From Paenimyroides baculatum (GTDB lineage: Bacteria; Bacteroidota; Bacteroidia; Flavobacteriales; Flavobacteriaceae), in assembly GCF_008629655.1 (NCBI RefSeq), contig NZ_VWSG01000011.1, forward strand, positions 25,813 through 89,812: a stretch of DNA of 64,000 nucleotides, in the 5' to 3' direction. The position numbers and the translations under genes are program-made. The notes below the pieces were generated by a model. That model did not search any database. It worked only from the letters and a program-made list of their open reading frames with translations, and had not been told where the DNA came from. Below, one piece after another: positions 16,147 to 26,044 of this stretch; the first letter of the stretch is position 1, and every line of letters begins with the position of its first letter.

Positions 16147-17647
16147 GCGTAAATATTTAAATATTGAATTAACTATTCCGCAGTTTTTTATCAGCATCGC
16201 ACCACAAAAACGAAAGTTTGCAATTATGGGGCGTGGTGCCGGTAAAACTACCATTATGGGTAAACATATGCGTGATTTGGTTTTAGCAATGCCACGTGCT
16301 TCTTTTGCGTTGGTTGGTGCTACTTACACACAATTGCTTTCGCGTACGTTACCCAGTGCTATTGAAGGTTTGGAAATGTTCGGTTTTTACCAAGATGTTG
16401 ATTATGTAATTGGTAGGTGTGGTAAACGGCATGGTTTTGCAATGCCTTTTCAACCGCCACAGCAATGGAACAATGTGATGCACTTTGCAAATGGTTCGAT
16501 ATTTCAATTGGTTTCATTAGATAATCCAAACAGTGGTCGTGGTTTGAACTCTTATGCCGAAGTTGGTGATGAAGGTTTAACGTTAGATCCTGATAAACTT
16601 TACAATAACGTTAAGACAACCAACCGTGCCCAGAAAAAAGAGTTTGCAAATTGTCCGTTGTTAGGATCTGAATTCTATGTATCATCTATGCCGATATCTC
16701 GAAAAGGTATGTGGATATTAGAAATGGAAGCGAAAGCTAAAAAGTATCCTGATGAATATTTATTTATCATGGCTTCTGCATTATCTAACCCTTATCTGCA
16801 AAAAGACTGGTTTAAAAGAATGAAGGAGCAGGCACCAAGCCAATTGATGTATGATACTGAAATATTAAACATACGCCCAAATGGTGTTAAGGATGGATTT
16901 TACGCTAACCTAAACCCTAAAGTACATTACTATGAAGCATACAATACCAGTGCGCAGGAAGGGTTTGATATTAGAACTTTATATAAACATTCTAGTATTT
17001 ACGATACTGATGTTGATGAGAATGCACCTTTAGATTTTTCTTTTGATTTTGGAGTTTTCAATAGTGTTACTGTTGGTCAAGAAAACAACACCGGTAAAGT
17101 TTTAGAATACCGAAAGTTAAAAAGTATGTTTGTTAAGAATCCTAAGTTGTTGGATGATTTACTTATTGAACAACTAATACCTTACTACAGATTCCATAAA
17201 CATAAAGTATGTTATATTTATGGTGGTCACGATGGACATAACAAGCTGCCAAACAGTAGTAGAACTTTGTTTCAACAAATAAAAGACATTCTAACGGCAC
17301 ACGATTGGACTGTTATTGTTATGGCTAAAACCTCTGCACCTACTCACGCAGAAAAGTATTTACTTATCAATACTTGTTTAAAAGAATCAGATCCTAATCT
17401 TCCAATCATACGTATTAACGAGCATAACAATCCGGATCTTATTATTGCATTGGAACGTGCAGAAGCTAAAGAAGGTACTAATGGTATTGAGAAAAACAAG
17501 AGTAGTGAACGTAATCAAAGTTTACCGCAAGAACATGCAACCCATTTAACCGATGCATTCGATATGCCTATCTTCCACAGGTATAACGACAGGTTTACAC
17601 GAAAATCTTCATCATTTCACCAGTTAGGTGGTATCCAACTTGGATAA
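16133..17647 (+). CDS. terL: Terminase large subunit
   Basis: This 504-residue protein is the packaging motor and headful or site-specific nuclease. Walker A is GRGAGKTT (33-40). The Walker B region is VGDEGL with D146/E147. The C-terminal nuclease domain shows acidic residues in FSFDFG (D305), GGHDGH (D367) and LTDAFD (D474, D477), as in RNase H-like terminase nucleases. It overlaps terS by 14 nt, and 270 nt of structured non-coding DNA follow. Confidence 0.9.
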   Translation: MVAGRRKYLNIELTIPQFFISIAPQKRKFAIMGRGAGKTTIMGKHMRDLVLAMPRASFALVGATYTQLLSRTLPSAIEGLEMFGFYQDVDYVIGRCGKRHGFAMPFQPPQQWNNVMHFANGSIFQLVSLDNPNSGRGLNSYAEVGDEGLTLDPDKLYNNVKTTNRAQKKEFANCPLLGSEFYVSSMPISRKGMWILEMEAKAKKYPDEYLFIMASALSNPYLQKDWFKRMKEQAPSQLMYDTEILNIRPNGVKDGFYANLNPKVHYYEAYNTSAQEGFDIRTLYKHSSIYDTDVDENAPLDFSFDFGVFNSVTVGQENNTGKVLEYRKLKSMFVKNPKLLDDLLIEQLIPYYRFHKHKVCYIYGGHDGHNKLPNSSRTLFQQIKDILTAHDWTVIVMAKTSAPTHAEKYLLINTCLKESDPNLPIIRINEHNNPDLIIALERAEAKEGTNGIEKNKSSERNQSLPQEHATHLTDAFDMPIFHRYNDRFTRKSSSFHQLGGIQLG

Positions 17648-17670
17648 TCACACGTAAAACCTTGAAAATC

Positions 17671-17704
17671 AACGCTAAAAGTTAAAATTTTAACATTTAG
17701 CGTT
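17671..17704 (+). terminator. 34-bp near-perfect palindrome after terL
   Basis: AACGCTAAA (17671-17679) pairs with TTTAGCGTT (17696-17704), and inside it GTTAAAATTTTAAC (17681-17694) is itself a palindrome; one A/A mismatch lies between. It ends in T-rich sequence. Probably the terminator of the terminase operon; a protein-binding site is also possible. Confidence 0.6.
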
Positions 17705-17741
17705 TTCATATATCCTTTTTTTGAAAAATGGCATTTGTAAA

Positions 17742-17780
17742 AATTTTAAGGCGACCGTCGGGCACGTTCGTGTTAAAATT
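17742..17780 (+). promoter_or_regulatory. GC-rich structured island in the terL-portal gap
   Basis: Palindromic arms AATTTTAA (17742-17749) and TTAAAATT (17773-17780) enclose two small stems, CGAC/GTCG (17752-17760) and CACG/CGTG (17763-17772). The GC-rich core is unusual in this AT-rich gap. Role unknown; a packaging or regulatory site is possible. Confidence 0.35.
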
Positions 17781-17877
17781 AGAATATTAAATAAAAAAAA
17801 TGCTTTTAATCTTTGATTATCAGATAGATAATTAAAAATATAGTGTAAAAAAGGTATCAAAACGTGCTTAAAAATGA

Positions 17878-17913
17878 TGTCCTTTTTTTTGGTAGGCTGT
17901 AAATCGACCTTTG
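17878..17913 (+). promoter_or_regulatory. Phage late promoter C
   Basis: TGTCCTTTTTTTT from 17878 and TTTG at 17910-17913, spacing 32. ATG 17918 follows 5 nt after the box, so the mRNA of the portal-fibre-lysis operon should start at or next to the initiation codon. Confidence 0.7.
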
Positions 17914-17917
17914 AACT

Positions 17918-18265
17918 ATGGAAAACAGAACATCTATCTTTTTAAAGCAGGCTTTGGAAATTATGAACACTCGAAAACCCGATGGTTCGTTTGCTCCTTT
18001 TGACATTGCTTTAAGAACGTTCAATGATCAAACAGGTAAAGGCGGTAAATATGTTTTTCACGAAAACGTTCGCTTACTGCCAGAAGCTAACCACGACAAA
18101 AAGAAAACCGAAACTGTTGCTACCGTGCTAAATGAAGTAAAGCAAAACAAACGCCCGAACCATTATAAAAACCGCACGCGAAACATTGAGTTTCCAGATG
18201 GTTCTGTAAAAACCATAAGAATAGATTTTTTAATAACAATTAACTCACACCCTATTATATACTAA
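17918..18265 (+). CDS. Phage protein preceding portal (115 aa)
   Basis: A basic 115-residue protein that overlaps the portal start by one base (ATACTAATG). The segment MNTRKPDGSFAPFDIALRTFN and the later NHYKNRTRNIEFPDG resemble a small conserved protein often found before the portal in Bacteroidota prophages; its role is unknown. The start at 17918 agrees with promoter C. Confidence 0.55.
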   Translation: MENRTSIFLKQALEIMNTRKPDGSFAPFDIALRTFNDQTGKGGKYVFHENVRLLPEANHDKKKTETVATVLNEVKQNKRPNHYKNRTRNIEFPDGSVKTIRIDFLITINSHPIIY

Positions 18266-19620
18266 TGCAACGATTTGGAGATATAACATTTGTAGAGGTA
18301 CAAGGAAAAACCAACGGAAAACAAAATGTTGCCATGGTTAAAAGTGTGAATGGTTCAGAAACTTCGCATACAACTTCAAAACCTAACAGTAAAGCAGGTA
18401 AAAAATATATTGAGTGGGGCGATTCAGACAAATTCCCTACTACGTTAGCTAAAGCGGTCCGTAAAAATGGTTCGGCTTCATCGGCAATGCGTGTTAAAGA
18501 ACGCACCCATTACGGTAACGGTTTAACACTGTACAAAAACAGTAAATCAGAAACCGGTAAAAAGGTTGTAGAATTTGTTCCGATTGATGAAGAACCGGTA
18601 ATTGAAGCATTCCTTAAAAAAATCAGATACAAACTTTTCTTACAGGAAACAATAAAAGATCTGGAATGGTTCAATGTGGCTTTTCCCGAATTTGTTTTAT
18701 CTGTTGATCGCAAATCTATTGCATCTGTTCGCCGACAAAAAACGGCATGGTGCCGTTATGCAGCACCAAATAATAAAGGTTTTGTAGATAAAATTTATGT
18801 TTCTTCAAAGTTTGGGAATGTAAGTAACATCGATATAGAAGATACAGAATACGTTTCCGAAATTCCTTTAATAAATCCGTACTTAACCAAAGAAGAAATA
18901 ATTGAATACTGCATCGAAAAAAATATCGATCGTTTCACTATTCCTTTCGGGTATCCCGTATCAGATGAAAGTTTTTACCCGGAAGCCGATTGGCATTCAA
19001 TTCTTAACAGCGGTTGGTTAGAAGTTGCCAACAGCGTACCCGAATACAAGCTTAATATATTTAAAAACCAGGTTTCTATTAAGTACATCATCGAAATCGA
19101 TGAAAGATATTTTGAAAAGCTTTATTACCAAGAATGGGAAAAATACGATTTAGAAAAAAAACTGTCAATACGTAAAAAACTAATAGAAGCAATTACCGAC
19201 GAATTGTCCGGAAATACAAATTCGGGCAAATCTATTTCATCGATCATGTTTGCAGATGCCAAAGATCAGCAGATATCAGCAGTAAAGATCACTCCTATTG
19301 ACGATAAATTTAAAGATGGTAGTTACTTGCCTGAAGCCGAAGCTGCAAACAGTGAAGTGTTGTTTGCGATGGGTGTAGATCCTTCGGTAATTGGTGCAGG
19401 TATTCCGGGCGGTAAACTGGGTGCAGGTTCAGGATCAGATAAACGTGTTGCATTTAATATTATGCAGGCACTTAAAACACCCGACCGTGATGTTTCGCTA
19501 TCGGTTTTAGAATTTATTCAGGACTTCAACAATTGGAACCCGAAAATAAAATTCGCTTACGAAAACACCGAAATAACAACTTTAGACAAAAATCCAACAT
19601 CAACACAAAACGGCATTTAG
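18265..19620 (+). CDS. Phage portal protein (probable)
   Basis: A 451-residue protein downstream of terminase with the features of a portal: a long central helical segment and a late region PEAEAANSEVLFAMGVDPSVIG followed by GGKLGAGSGSDKRVAF, like the polar loop-helix region of siphovirus portals. It would form the DNA-entry vertex and dock terminase. It begins on the stop codon of the previous gene and ends 1 nt before the next. Confidence 0.75.
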   Translation: MQRFGDITFVEVQGKTNGKQNVAMVKSVNGSETSHTTSKPNSKAGKKYIEWGDSDKFPTTLAKAVRKNGSASSAMRVKERTHYGNGLTLYKNSKSETGKKVVEFVPIDEEPVIEAFLKKIRYKLFLQETIKDLEWFNVAFPEFVLSVDRKSIASVRRQKTAWCRYAAPNNKGFVDKIYVSSKFGNVSNIDIEDTEYVSEIPLINPYLTKEEIIEYCIEKNIDRFTIPFGYPVSDESFYPEADWHSILNSGWLEVANSVPEYKLNIFKNQVSIKYIIEIDERYFEKLYYQEWEKYDLEKKLSIRKKLIEAITDELSGNTNSGKSISSIMFADAKDQQISAVKITPIDDKFKDGSYLPEAEAANSEVLFAMGVDPSVIGAGIPGGKLGAGSGSDKRVAFNIMQALKTPDRDVSLSVLEFIQDFNNWNPKIKFAYENTEITTLDKNPTSTQNGI

Positions 19621-19621
19621 C

Positions 19622-20563
19622 ATGATTAATACAGTAGAAATATTAAAGCAGTACATATCAGTTTCACCCAATTTTGAGATTGATGAATTCACACCGTATT
19701 TAAAAAAAGCCGATCGGGAATTTTTAAAAAAGTATGTAGGTAATCTTTATAGCAAAATCAGTGGTTTATCTATTGATACCGATTTAAAAGAGCAGGTAAC
19801 GGATTTGGTATATACAGCAGCTGCAAACTTTGCGTATTTCCTTTTTACGCCATTTAATTCAATTACGATGGATGCTTCGGGTATGGCAAATGTAACAAGC
19901 GATAACCGAAGCAACATTACCATGTTTCAAATGAACGATATCCGTCGGGAGTTGCTTCGTTCTGCACACAGCGCAATGGATGAATTGTTAGAAGTTCTCG
20001 AAGCTAATCCAGAATCTTTTCCAGATTGGCACGAAAACTATTCTACAATCTACAATCAATACATCGTAAACAGTACATCGGCATTTCAATCGGGTTATAA
20101 TATTCACAACAGCCGCCAAACCTATCTGGCATTACAACCAAGCATTCAATTAATTGAAGATAAATTGTTAGGTGTTACATTTTGTAATGAATTTTTAAAG
20201 CATTTAAAAACGGGTGATTTATCTACTCACGATAAAATTGTAAAAGACTATTTGGCAAAAGCTGTTGTAAACGCAACCGTTGCCAAAGTTTGTGCCGAAG
20301 GTGTTTTTGAAATTACAAGCACCGGAATTAAAATGAAATTTGATGCACTACCGTACGAACAGAATATTGCCGTGCAGATGAACGAACAGTTAAAAAACAA
20401 GATTGATAATTTAAACGCCAATGCCGATCAGTATTCAAAAATGGCAGTTGAATACATAAAAGAAAATCCCGCAGCTTTTACCCAATGTAATGGTAAACCG
20501 ATCATTGAAAAAACAACTGCAGGTTACAAACCAATAATAACAAAATCAATAGTAGGTATTTAA
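19622..20563 (+). CDS. Head-tail connector-like protein, DUF6712-like
   Basis: A 313-residue protein whose start (MINTVEILKQYISVSPNFEIDEFTPYLKKADREFLKKYVG) has the pattern I associate with a DUF6712-type family of Bacteroidota phage proteins. Its place right after the portal suggests a connector or head-completion role. Family assignment is from memory of the pattern and should be treated as tentative. Confidence 0.5.
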   Translation: MINTVEILKQYISVSPNFEIDEFTPYLKKADREFLKKYVGNLYSKISGLSIDTDLKEQVTDLVYTAAANFAYFLFTPFNSITMDASGMANVTSDNRSNITMFQMNDIRRELLRSAHSAMDELLEVLEANPESFPDWHENYSTIYNQYIVNSTSAFQSGYNIHNSRQTYLALQPSIQLIEDKLLGVTFCNEFLKHLKTGDLSTHDKIVKDYLAKAVVNATVAKVCAEGVFEITSTGIKMKFDALPYEQNIAVQMNEQLKNKIDNLNANADQYSKMAVEYIKENPAAFTQCNGKPIIEKTTAGYKPIITKSIVGI

Positions 20564-20564
20564 G

Positions 20565-21455
20565 ATGGGAGTTATAGGAACCGTACAGCCAGTAGGTTTT
20601 TCGCCAAGTTCGGAAACACCTACACCGCCAGAAGATTTTTATGCTGTTCTGTATATAGAACAAAATCTAAGTGCATCACAAAAATTACAAGCTTTAGTTA
20701 ATATTGGTGCGTTAGCAAGTGGTGCTATTGATAGTTTGGTTAGTAATATCTCATTCGATGCCGAAACAAGTACATTAACCGTTCAGCAACATAACGGCAG
20801 TTCTGTTAATTATCAGTTGATAAATAATCAAGGAGTTTCAAATGTTGCATTAGATAATAATAATGATTTGGTTGTTGATTTCTTAAACGGAAACAATACA
20901 ATTGTACCTATTCATAATCTGTTTTCGGGCTTTATTAAAAAAATAAATGGTAAAGAAGGTACCGAAATTACTATTGGTATTGATGATGTTGCAAATTTAA
21001 CCGAAGAATTAAACAGTCGTGTTCCAGTTGGTATTACTATAAATATTGATGGTATAGAGAAAAATCTTCAAGAAAATCCTGTATTTGAAACTGGTTCATT
21101 AAAATTTATCGCACAAGAATTAACAGCATCCCAACAACAAGTTGTACACAGTAATTTAGATATATATAGTAAACAGCAGGTTTTAGACGCTATTTCTGCA
21201 GGTGCATCCCCAAAACAAAAACAGGTTTTTATATATCAGTTAACAGAACAGGATTTAGCAAACGAAAATTTTATCATGCTGAATTTAGAAAGCGTGCCTA
21301 ACCAAAATGAATGGTACGACTTGCACATTAACGGTGGATTTGTGAACGATAATAGTTACCATATCGAAGAAAATAAATTGATAATCCATCGACAGGAAAT
21401 TGCTTACCCTATTACCGCCAACAAGAAAGTAACATTCAGATACAGAATTCAATGA
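20565..21455 (+). CDS. Tail fibre-like protein, short (296 aa)
   Basis: The N-terminal part contains LSASQKLQALVNIGALASGAI, a variant of the LT-x-x-QKxxARxNIGA motif found in many tail fibre proteins, and a related segment recurs near residue 185 (ELTASQQQVVHSNLDIYSKQQV). The rest is beta-rich. It overlaps the long fibre gene by 4 nt (ATGA). It may be the connector part of the fibre complex. Confidence 0.6.
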   Translation: MGVIGTVQPVGFSPSSETPTPPEDFYAVLYIEQNLSASQKLQALVNIGALASGAIDSLVSNISFDAETSTLTVQQHNGSSVNYQLINNQGVSNVALDNNNDLVVDFLNGNNTIVPIHNLFSGFIKKINGKEGTEITIGIDDVANLTEELNSRVPVGITINIDGIEKNLQENPVFETGSLKFIAQELTASQQQVVHSNLDIYSKQQVLDAISAGASPKQKQVFIYQLTEQDLANENFIMLNLESVPNQNEWYDLHINGGFVNDNSYHIEENKLIIHRQEIAYPITANKKVTFRYRIQ

Positions 21456-24400
21456 CAGAGAAAATAAAAAAAGATATGATCGATGGCAACATCGTGAATT
21501 CTATTGTAAGTTCTCAGGTAGATTTATCTGATCCTGAAAATCCTATTTTACCAGATTTTGTATTAAAATCTGTTTACGATTTGGCAATGATCAACAAAGC
21601 CGATATCAATGGAATAAATACGATTGGTGGTAGTTGGAAAATCGATACTATATCAAGTGATCTTTTTAGCGGTTCGTTTAAAAGAGTTTTGCGTGTTATT
21701 GGGGGTCAAATGACAATTGAATATGGTGATATTAATTTGGCTACACATCGTTTTTTAGCGAATGATATCAATGCATTAAAACTAAAAGTTGGCAGTGCGG
21801 AATATACTGTTTTCCATACCGGAAATTTTAACCCGGATAGCAAAGCTAATACCGATGGTTCAAACGCATCTGGAGCATTAGCGGCAACCATTGGCAATAA
21901 TCATAACCATACAAACAAATCGGTTTTAGACAGTATCACACCACAGGATCTTATTGATTGGGATACTGCAAGCGCACAATCTCACAACGCATTAACGTTG
22001 GGTGCAAATACTGCAGGTATAGATTTAAATACTGCTACACAGAGGTTGCAATTCCAAAACGGTTATCAGTTACCTACAGCCATTAAATTAGGCGAATACG
22101 ATGAAGCTTTTTTAATGCGCCATTCGCACAGTAACAAGCTGGTTTTAGATAATCTAACGCAGACGGTAATTGACAATTCGCATACACACGGTAACAAAGC
22201 ATTGTTGGATTCTTACAACCAAATAAATGCTGATATAGCTGCTGCTGTAAGTTTGCGACACAGCCACATTAATAAAGCAATTTTAGATGCAATCACAGCA
22301 GCTTACACAACTGCCGATAAAAATACATTAGATGCTTTAGCCGGTATTCAGTTAGAAGCTGATCAGGCAAACGCTTTAATTCGAATAAAAGATGGTAATG
22401 GTGTGGTTTTATCTACACTAAATGTTGCTTTTTTAAATAATGAGGGTACGCAGTTTGTATACAATCCAAGCAACAATACGTTAGATTTAATTAACGATTA
22501 CGATCAAACATTATCATCAATTCCGGTAAGCAGCTTTGTAACCAATTTAGTTTCTAATGCAAATTGGAACGGTACCACACCAAGTCGATTAGATTTTAAA
22601 GATAATGCCGGTACCATTTTATTTTCTATCGATTACGCAATTGCTAATATTCAAGGTTTACAGTCGGCGCTTAATTTAAAAGCCAACCAAAGCGGAAATT
22701 ATCCGAGCTTAAATGTTGGTCAATCAAATGATACTTTTAATTGGGGAGTTGGCTATACTAATACTTTTGGCGGTGTAAGTGGAGTTATTGGAATAGATTA
22801 TTTTTATGGTTATAATAGTTCTACAGGGAATGGTCATATTTTAACTAAAACAGATTTTCAAAATGCTTTAGGAATAAACACAGCTTTAGCGTTAAACTTA
22901 CAGCAGGTTGCAACAAATGGAAATACCACAAACCAGAGTTTGACAATTGGCTCTACTTTATCCATGATAGGCGGAAACGGATCGGGTATATACATCGCAC
23001 CAAATCAAGGTGGAGGCGCATCAATAACGTATAACGCAAATGGTAATTTAGATATTACGCCCCGATCTGGTTACGATACTGATTTTACAAGTGGAAATAT
23101 AAACACTACACTTTACGGTTCTGCCAACCTATGGTATCAGGGATATTTAAACTCTCAAACAGCAATTAATTTAACTTGGGATCAAGTTCTTTCTAATAGC
23201 GCAGACGCAACTAATAAGACACCTATATTTTACGGAATAAGCCCCAATAAAGCTATTTTTAGATCAAGAGGTACTACAGGAGATAATTATATTTCATTTC
23301 AAGATGTTAACGGTGGTGAAGCGGCTTATCAAGGCTTTGGAAGCAGTTCAAATGAAGATTATACGTTTCTATTAAGAAACAACGGTTCTAATAAGTTCCA
23401 ATGGTATATAGATGATTTTATAATGTTCATGGACGCAAATAAAGTAGACATTTGGAAACCTTTGTATGTGAATGCTCAAATTGACACTTTAGCTCACGGA
23501 AATTCCGCTCAATGGTATCAAGGGTATTTGAATAGTCAAAACGCTATTATAGGAACTAACAATGTTACAGTAGCTACTAATTTTAATTTTGCCATAGGCT
23601 ACGACGGAATAGAAAATTTTATACAGTCTCATGGCGGAAAAGATTTAAATATAAACCCTTTAGGTAATACTGTTAAAATACAAGGTGAAATTATTTCAGC
23701 AGGTTTAATACAACTTTGGAATAGTTACAACGCTATTTTAGCTAACAAAGCTAATACAAGTGGTTTTTATTCTTTGTTAGATACTGGCTTTTGGAACGGT
23801 CAAAAATACCTTGGAACAACTGGAGGGGATATTGAATATTTTATGACTTATGACAATATCAATAGTTTATGGCGACCAAGTACAATCGCAGAAGCTAAAA
23901 ACATTTTAGGTGTTAAAAATAGTATAATTTTAAATTCACAAGCAGGTTTAAATAATGCTTCTGGAACAGGTTCTAATAATGGATTTGTTAATACGGTTTG
24001 GTTTGATTACAATTGGGCAAATCAAGGTTATGCAGGCTCGACTATATCTTTCGGAGGTTTTGGAGGTGGTTATCAAACAGAAATATTTGGTACTTATGGA
24101 AATGGCGGAAATCGTTTAGGATTTAGGACACGTAATGACGATATTAACCAATGGAACCCTGCAAGGTGGATTTGGCACGATGGAAATTTTGATCCAGATA
24201 GCAAAGCAAATGTGTTTGGTAGTAATTTACAGAATATTCCAAATTGGCAAAGTGTTTTAGGTATTACAGGTTTAGGAACGAACAAAGCTAACATAGACGG
24301 AACAAATTTAACTAATATACCTAATTGGCAAAATGTTTTAGGCGTTGGAGCTTGGAATTTATACGACGGTTCAGCACCTGCTGTAAATCCTTTGTATAGT

Positions 24401-25243
24401 ATGTTGTTTGATAACAATACAGGTAAATGGACTTATTCAACAAAAGGTCAGTTTAAAGATTGGTTAGATTTATCTGCTTATGCTTTAACATCGCAAATAC
24501 CAACAGATAACAATCAGCTTACAAACGGTGCAGGTTACATTACAGCATCTGCACTAAATGGCTATGCCACTCAAACGTGGGTACAAAGTCAAGGCTATTT
24601 ATCGTCATTTACTGAAACAGATCCTACTGTTCCTACGCACGTAAAAAATATCACAACAGGTAATATTTCAACTTGGAATAGCAAACAAGATGCTTTAACT
24701 GCAGGTAGCAATATATCAATTGTAGGTAACGTGATTTCTGCAACCGGTTCTGGTAGCGGTGGAATAGTAAATATTTCTACAGATAATTCACAGCAACCTG
24801 GTCCGACATCTTCACAAGTGCCAATCTATTTTGCTTCACACGAATCTTACGGACGTCCTGAAGCTGATAATACAGATGATGAAGTTGGTAACGCAACAAT
24901 GAAAGTTACATCCGGAGATTATATCAGATTTCATAGTTCTTTTGACAGCACTCATTATGATACTCCATCAGCAGGAAGTACTTATGCTTTAGATATAGAT
25001 GGATTGAGAAGACATATATATAATATTATATTTCAAGGTGGTGGAGCTGGCGGAACTGTTCAATTTGGTAGAGGTATATATGAAGGAGACCAAATCAATA
25101 TTACTGTGTCAAGAGGGCAGCAAATAAATTTACAACCTCAAGGTACAAGTATAATAAGTTCATTTGGTAATGAAGTTCAAACCCATGCCAATTTAATATG
25201 GTCTACAAAGGCAGACAGTTGGTTATTGGTTGGCTATGATTAA
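21452..25243 (+). CDS. Long tail fibre / receptor-binding protein
   Basis: A 1263-residue, Asn/Gly/Thr-rich, Cys-poor beta-type protein typical of trimeric fibres. Four His-x-His motifs with the following N-K-x-x-L-D recur at residues 151, 224, 244 and 270, as in metal-binding rings of T4-like fibres. Other internal repeats are NFxPDSKAN (two copies) and WYQGYLNSQxAI (two copies). A segment near the C-terminus, FTETDPTVPTHV, is common in fibre proteins of Bacteroidota phages. It should bind the host surface. It lies far upstream of the tape measure gene. Confidence 0.75.
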   Translation: MTEKIKKDMIDGNIVNSIVSSQVDLSDPENPILPDFVLKSVYDLAMINKADINGINTIGGSWKIDTISSDLFSGSFKRVLRVIGGQMTIEYGDINLATHRFLANDINALKLKVGSAEYTVFHTGNFNPDSKANTDGSNASGALAATIGNNHNHTNKSVLDSITPQDLIDWDTASAQSHNALTLGANTAGIDLNTATQRLQFQNGYQLPTAIKLGEYDEAFLMRHSHSNKLVLDNLTQTVIDNSHTHGNKALLDSYNQINADIAAAVSLRHSHINKAILDAITAAYTTADKNTLDALAGIQLEADQANALIRIKDGNGVVLSTLNVAFLNNEGTQFVYNPSNNTLDLINDYDQTLSSIPVSSFVTNLVSNANWNGTTPSRLDFKDNAGTILFSIDYAIANIQGLQSALNLKANQSGNYPSLNVGQSNDTFNWGVGYTNTFGGVSGVIGIDYFYGYNSSTGNGHILTKTDFQNALGINTALALNLQQVATNGNTTNQSLTIGSTLSMIGGNGSGIYIAPNQGGGASITYNANGNLDITPRSGYDTDFTSGNINTTLYGSANLWYQGYLNSQTAINLTWDQVLSNSADATNKTPIFYGISPNKAIFRSRGTTGDNYISFQDVNGGEAAYQGFGSSSNEDYTFLLRNNGSNKFQWYIDDFIMFMDANKVDIWKPLYVNAQIDTLAHGNSAQWYQGYLNSQNAIIGTNNVTVATNFNFAIGYDGIENFIQSHGGKDLNINPLGNTVKIQGEIISAGLIQLWNSYNAILANKANTSGFYSLLDTGFWNGQKYLGTTGGDIEYFMTYDNINSLWRPSTIAEAKNILGVKNSIILNSQAGLNNASGTGSNNGFVNTVWFDYNWANQGYAGSTISFGGFGGGYQTEIFGTYGNGGNRLGFRTRNDDINQWNPARWIWHDGNFDPDSKANVFGSNLQNIPNWQSVLGITGLGTNKANIDGTNLTNIPNWQNVLGVGAWNLYDGSAPAVNPLYSMLFDNNTGKWTYSTKGQFKDWLDLSAYALTSQIPTDNNQLTNGAGYITASALNGYATQTWVQSQGYLSSFTETDPTVPTHVKNITTGNISTWNSKQDALTAGSNISIVGNVISATGSGSGGIVNISTDNSQQPGPTSSQVPIYFASHESYGRPEADNTDDEVGNATMKVTSGDYIRFHSSFDSTHYDTPSAGSTYALDIDGLRRHIYNIIFQGGGAGGTVQFGRGIYEGDQINITVSRGQQINLQPQGTSIISSFGNEVQTHANLIWSTKADSWLLVGYD

Positions 25244-25259
25244 TAAGTAAATTAAAAAC

Positions 25260-25712
25260 GTGGAAGATAAAATAACACTAATAGATAAAGGCATAAAGCT
25301 TTTTTTAAGCGCATATCAAGTGCTTTTTAGGGTAACCAAAACAAGGCTGGGTAGTGGGTTCGTTGGTTTTTTTCTTGCTGCAAGTTTGGCTGTTTTAATT
25401 TGGATATACTTTATAAAAGATGGTATGCAAGAATTAAAAAACGAGAATACAAGTTTAAAAGCCGAAAACAATGATTCAAAAGCATCATTAAAACTATGTG
25501 AAACCGAAAAAGCTAATGTTAGGGAAATTGTCCGTAATGAACTGAAAGATGAAGTGAGGGCTGAAATGAAAGAACAAATGGATGTAACATTTCAGTACAT
25601 GCAGAAAGCCCAGGAACATTTGATAAATGGAAACGTAAAAAAATCAAAAGATATTCAACAATTAGAAGAAGAAATTCAACTACTGGAAAAAAGAAAGGAG
25701 GCAATGCGATGA
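25260..25712 (+). CDS. Membrane-anchored coiled-coil protein, holin or spanin-like
   Basis: Starts with GTG at 25260, 16 nt after the fibre gene. The 150-residue product has a membrane segment at about 33-52 (GFVGFFLAASLAVLIWIYFI) and a long charged coiled coil behind it (55-148). It is the first gene of a four-gene lysis-type cluster that includes an amidase, and overlaps the next gene by 4 nt. The topology is like an inner-membrane spanin, but a holin or pilot role cannot be excluded. Confidence 0.5.
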   Translation: MEDKITLIDKGIKLFLSAYQVLFRVTKTRLGSGFVGFFLAASLAVLIWIYFIKDGMQELKNENTSLKAENNDSKASLKLCETEKANVREIVRNELKDEVRAEMKEQMDVTFQYMQKAQEHLINGNVKKSKDIQQLEEEIQLLEKRKEAMR

Positions 25713-26044
25713 AAAAATTATTTATTCTGGTACCCATCTTATTTTTTGGGTTAAAACCATATCAGCAACCAATCAGCAATAAACAAGCTACAGACAGTTT
25801 AACACCATTTCAAAAGGACACTCTTGTATTATCGATCATAAATACAGAAACGGAAATACAGGCAAATATTTCGCAGCAATTGGATAACAGAAAACAACAA
25901 TTGCAAAATGAAAAATACCGATTACTCAATGAGATAAAAAGAATTCAACAGCGCAAAAAAGAACAAAGAAGAAAGCACCAGGAAAAAAGAGAATTAGAAG
26001 AAATGATTAAATATTTAGAGAAATACGAAAACAGAGGATTATGA
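25709..26044 (+). CDS. Exported coiled-coil protein in lysis cluster
   Basis: A 111-residue protein with an N-terminal hydrophobic segment (residues 3-14, LFILVPILFFGL) and a Gln/Lys/Arg/Glu-rich coiled coil to the end. It overlaps both neighbours by 4 nt (ATGA), indicating translational coupling. Probably exported or anchored; a lysis role is inferred from position. Confidence 0.5.
   Translation: MKKLFILVPILFFGLKPYQQPISNKQATDSLTPFQKDTLVLSIINTETEIQANISQQLDNRKQQLQNEKYRLLNEIKRIQQRKKEQRRKHQEKRELEEMIKYLEKYENRGL

Noticed and set aside
17711..17740. TATCCTTTTTTT followed by TTTG
   Set aside because: The word differs and the distance to TTTG is 23, not 32; it belongs to the tail of the terL palindrome.
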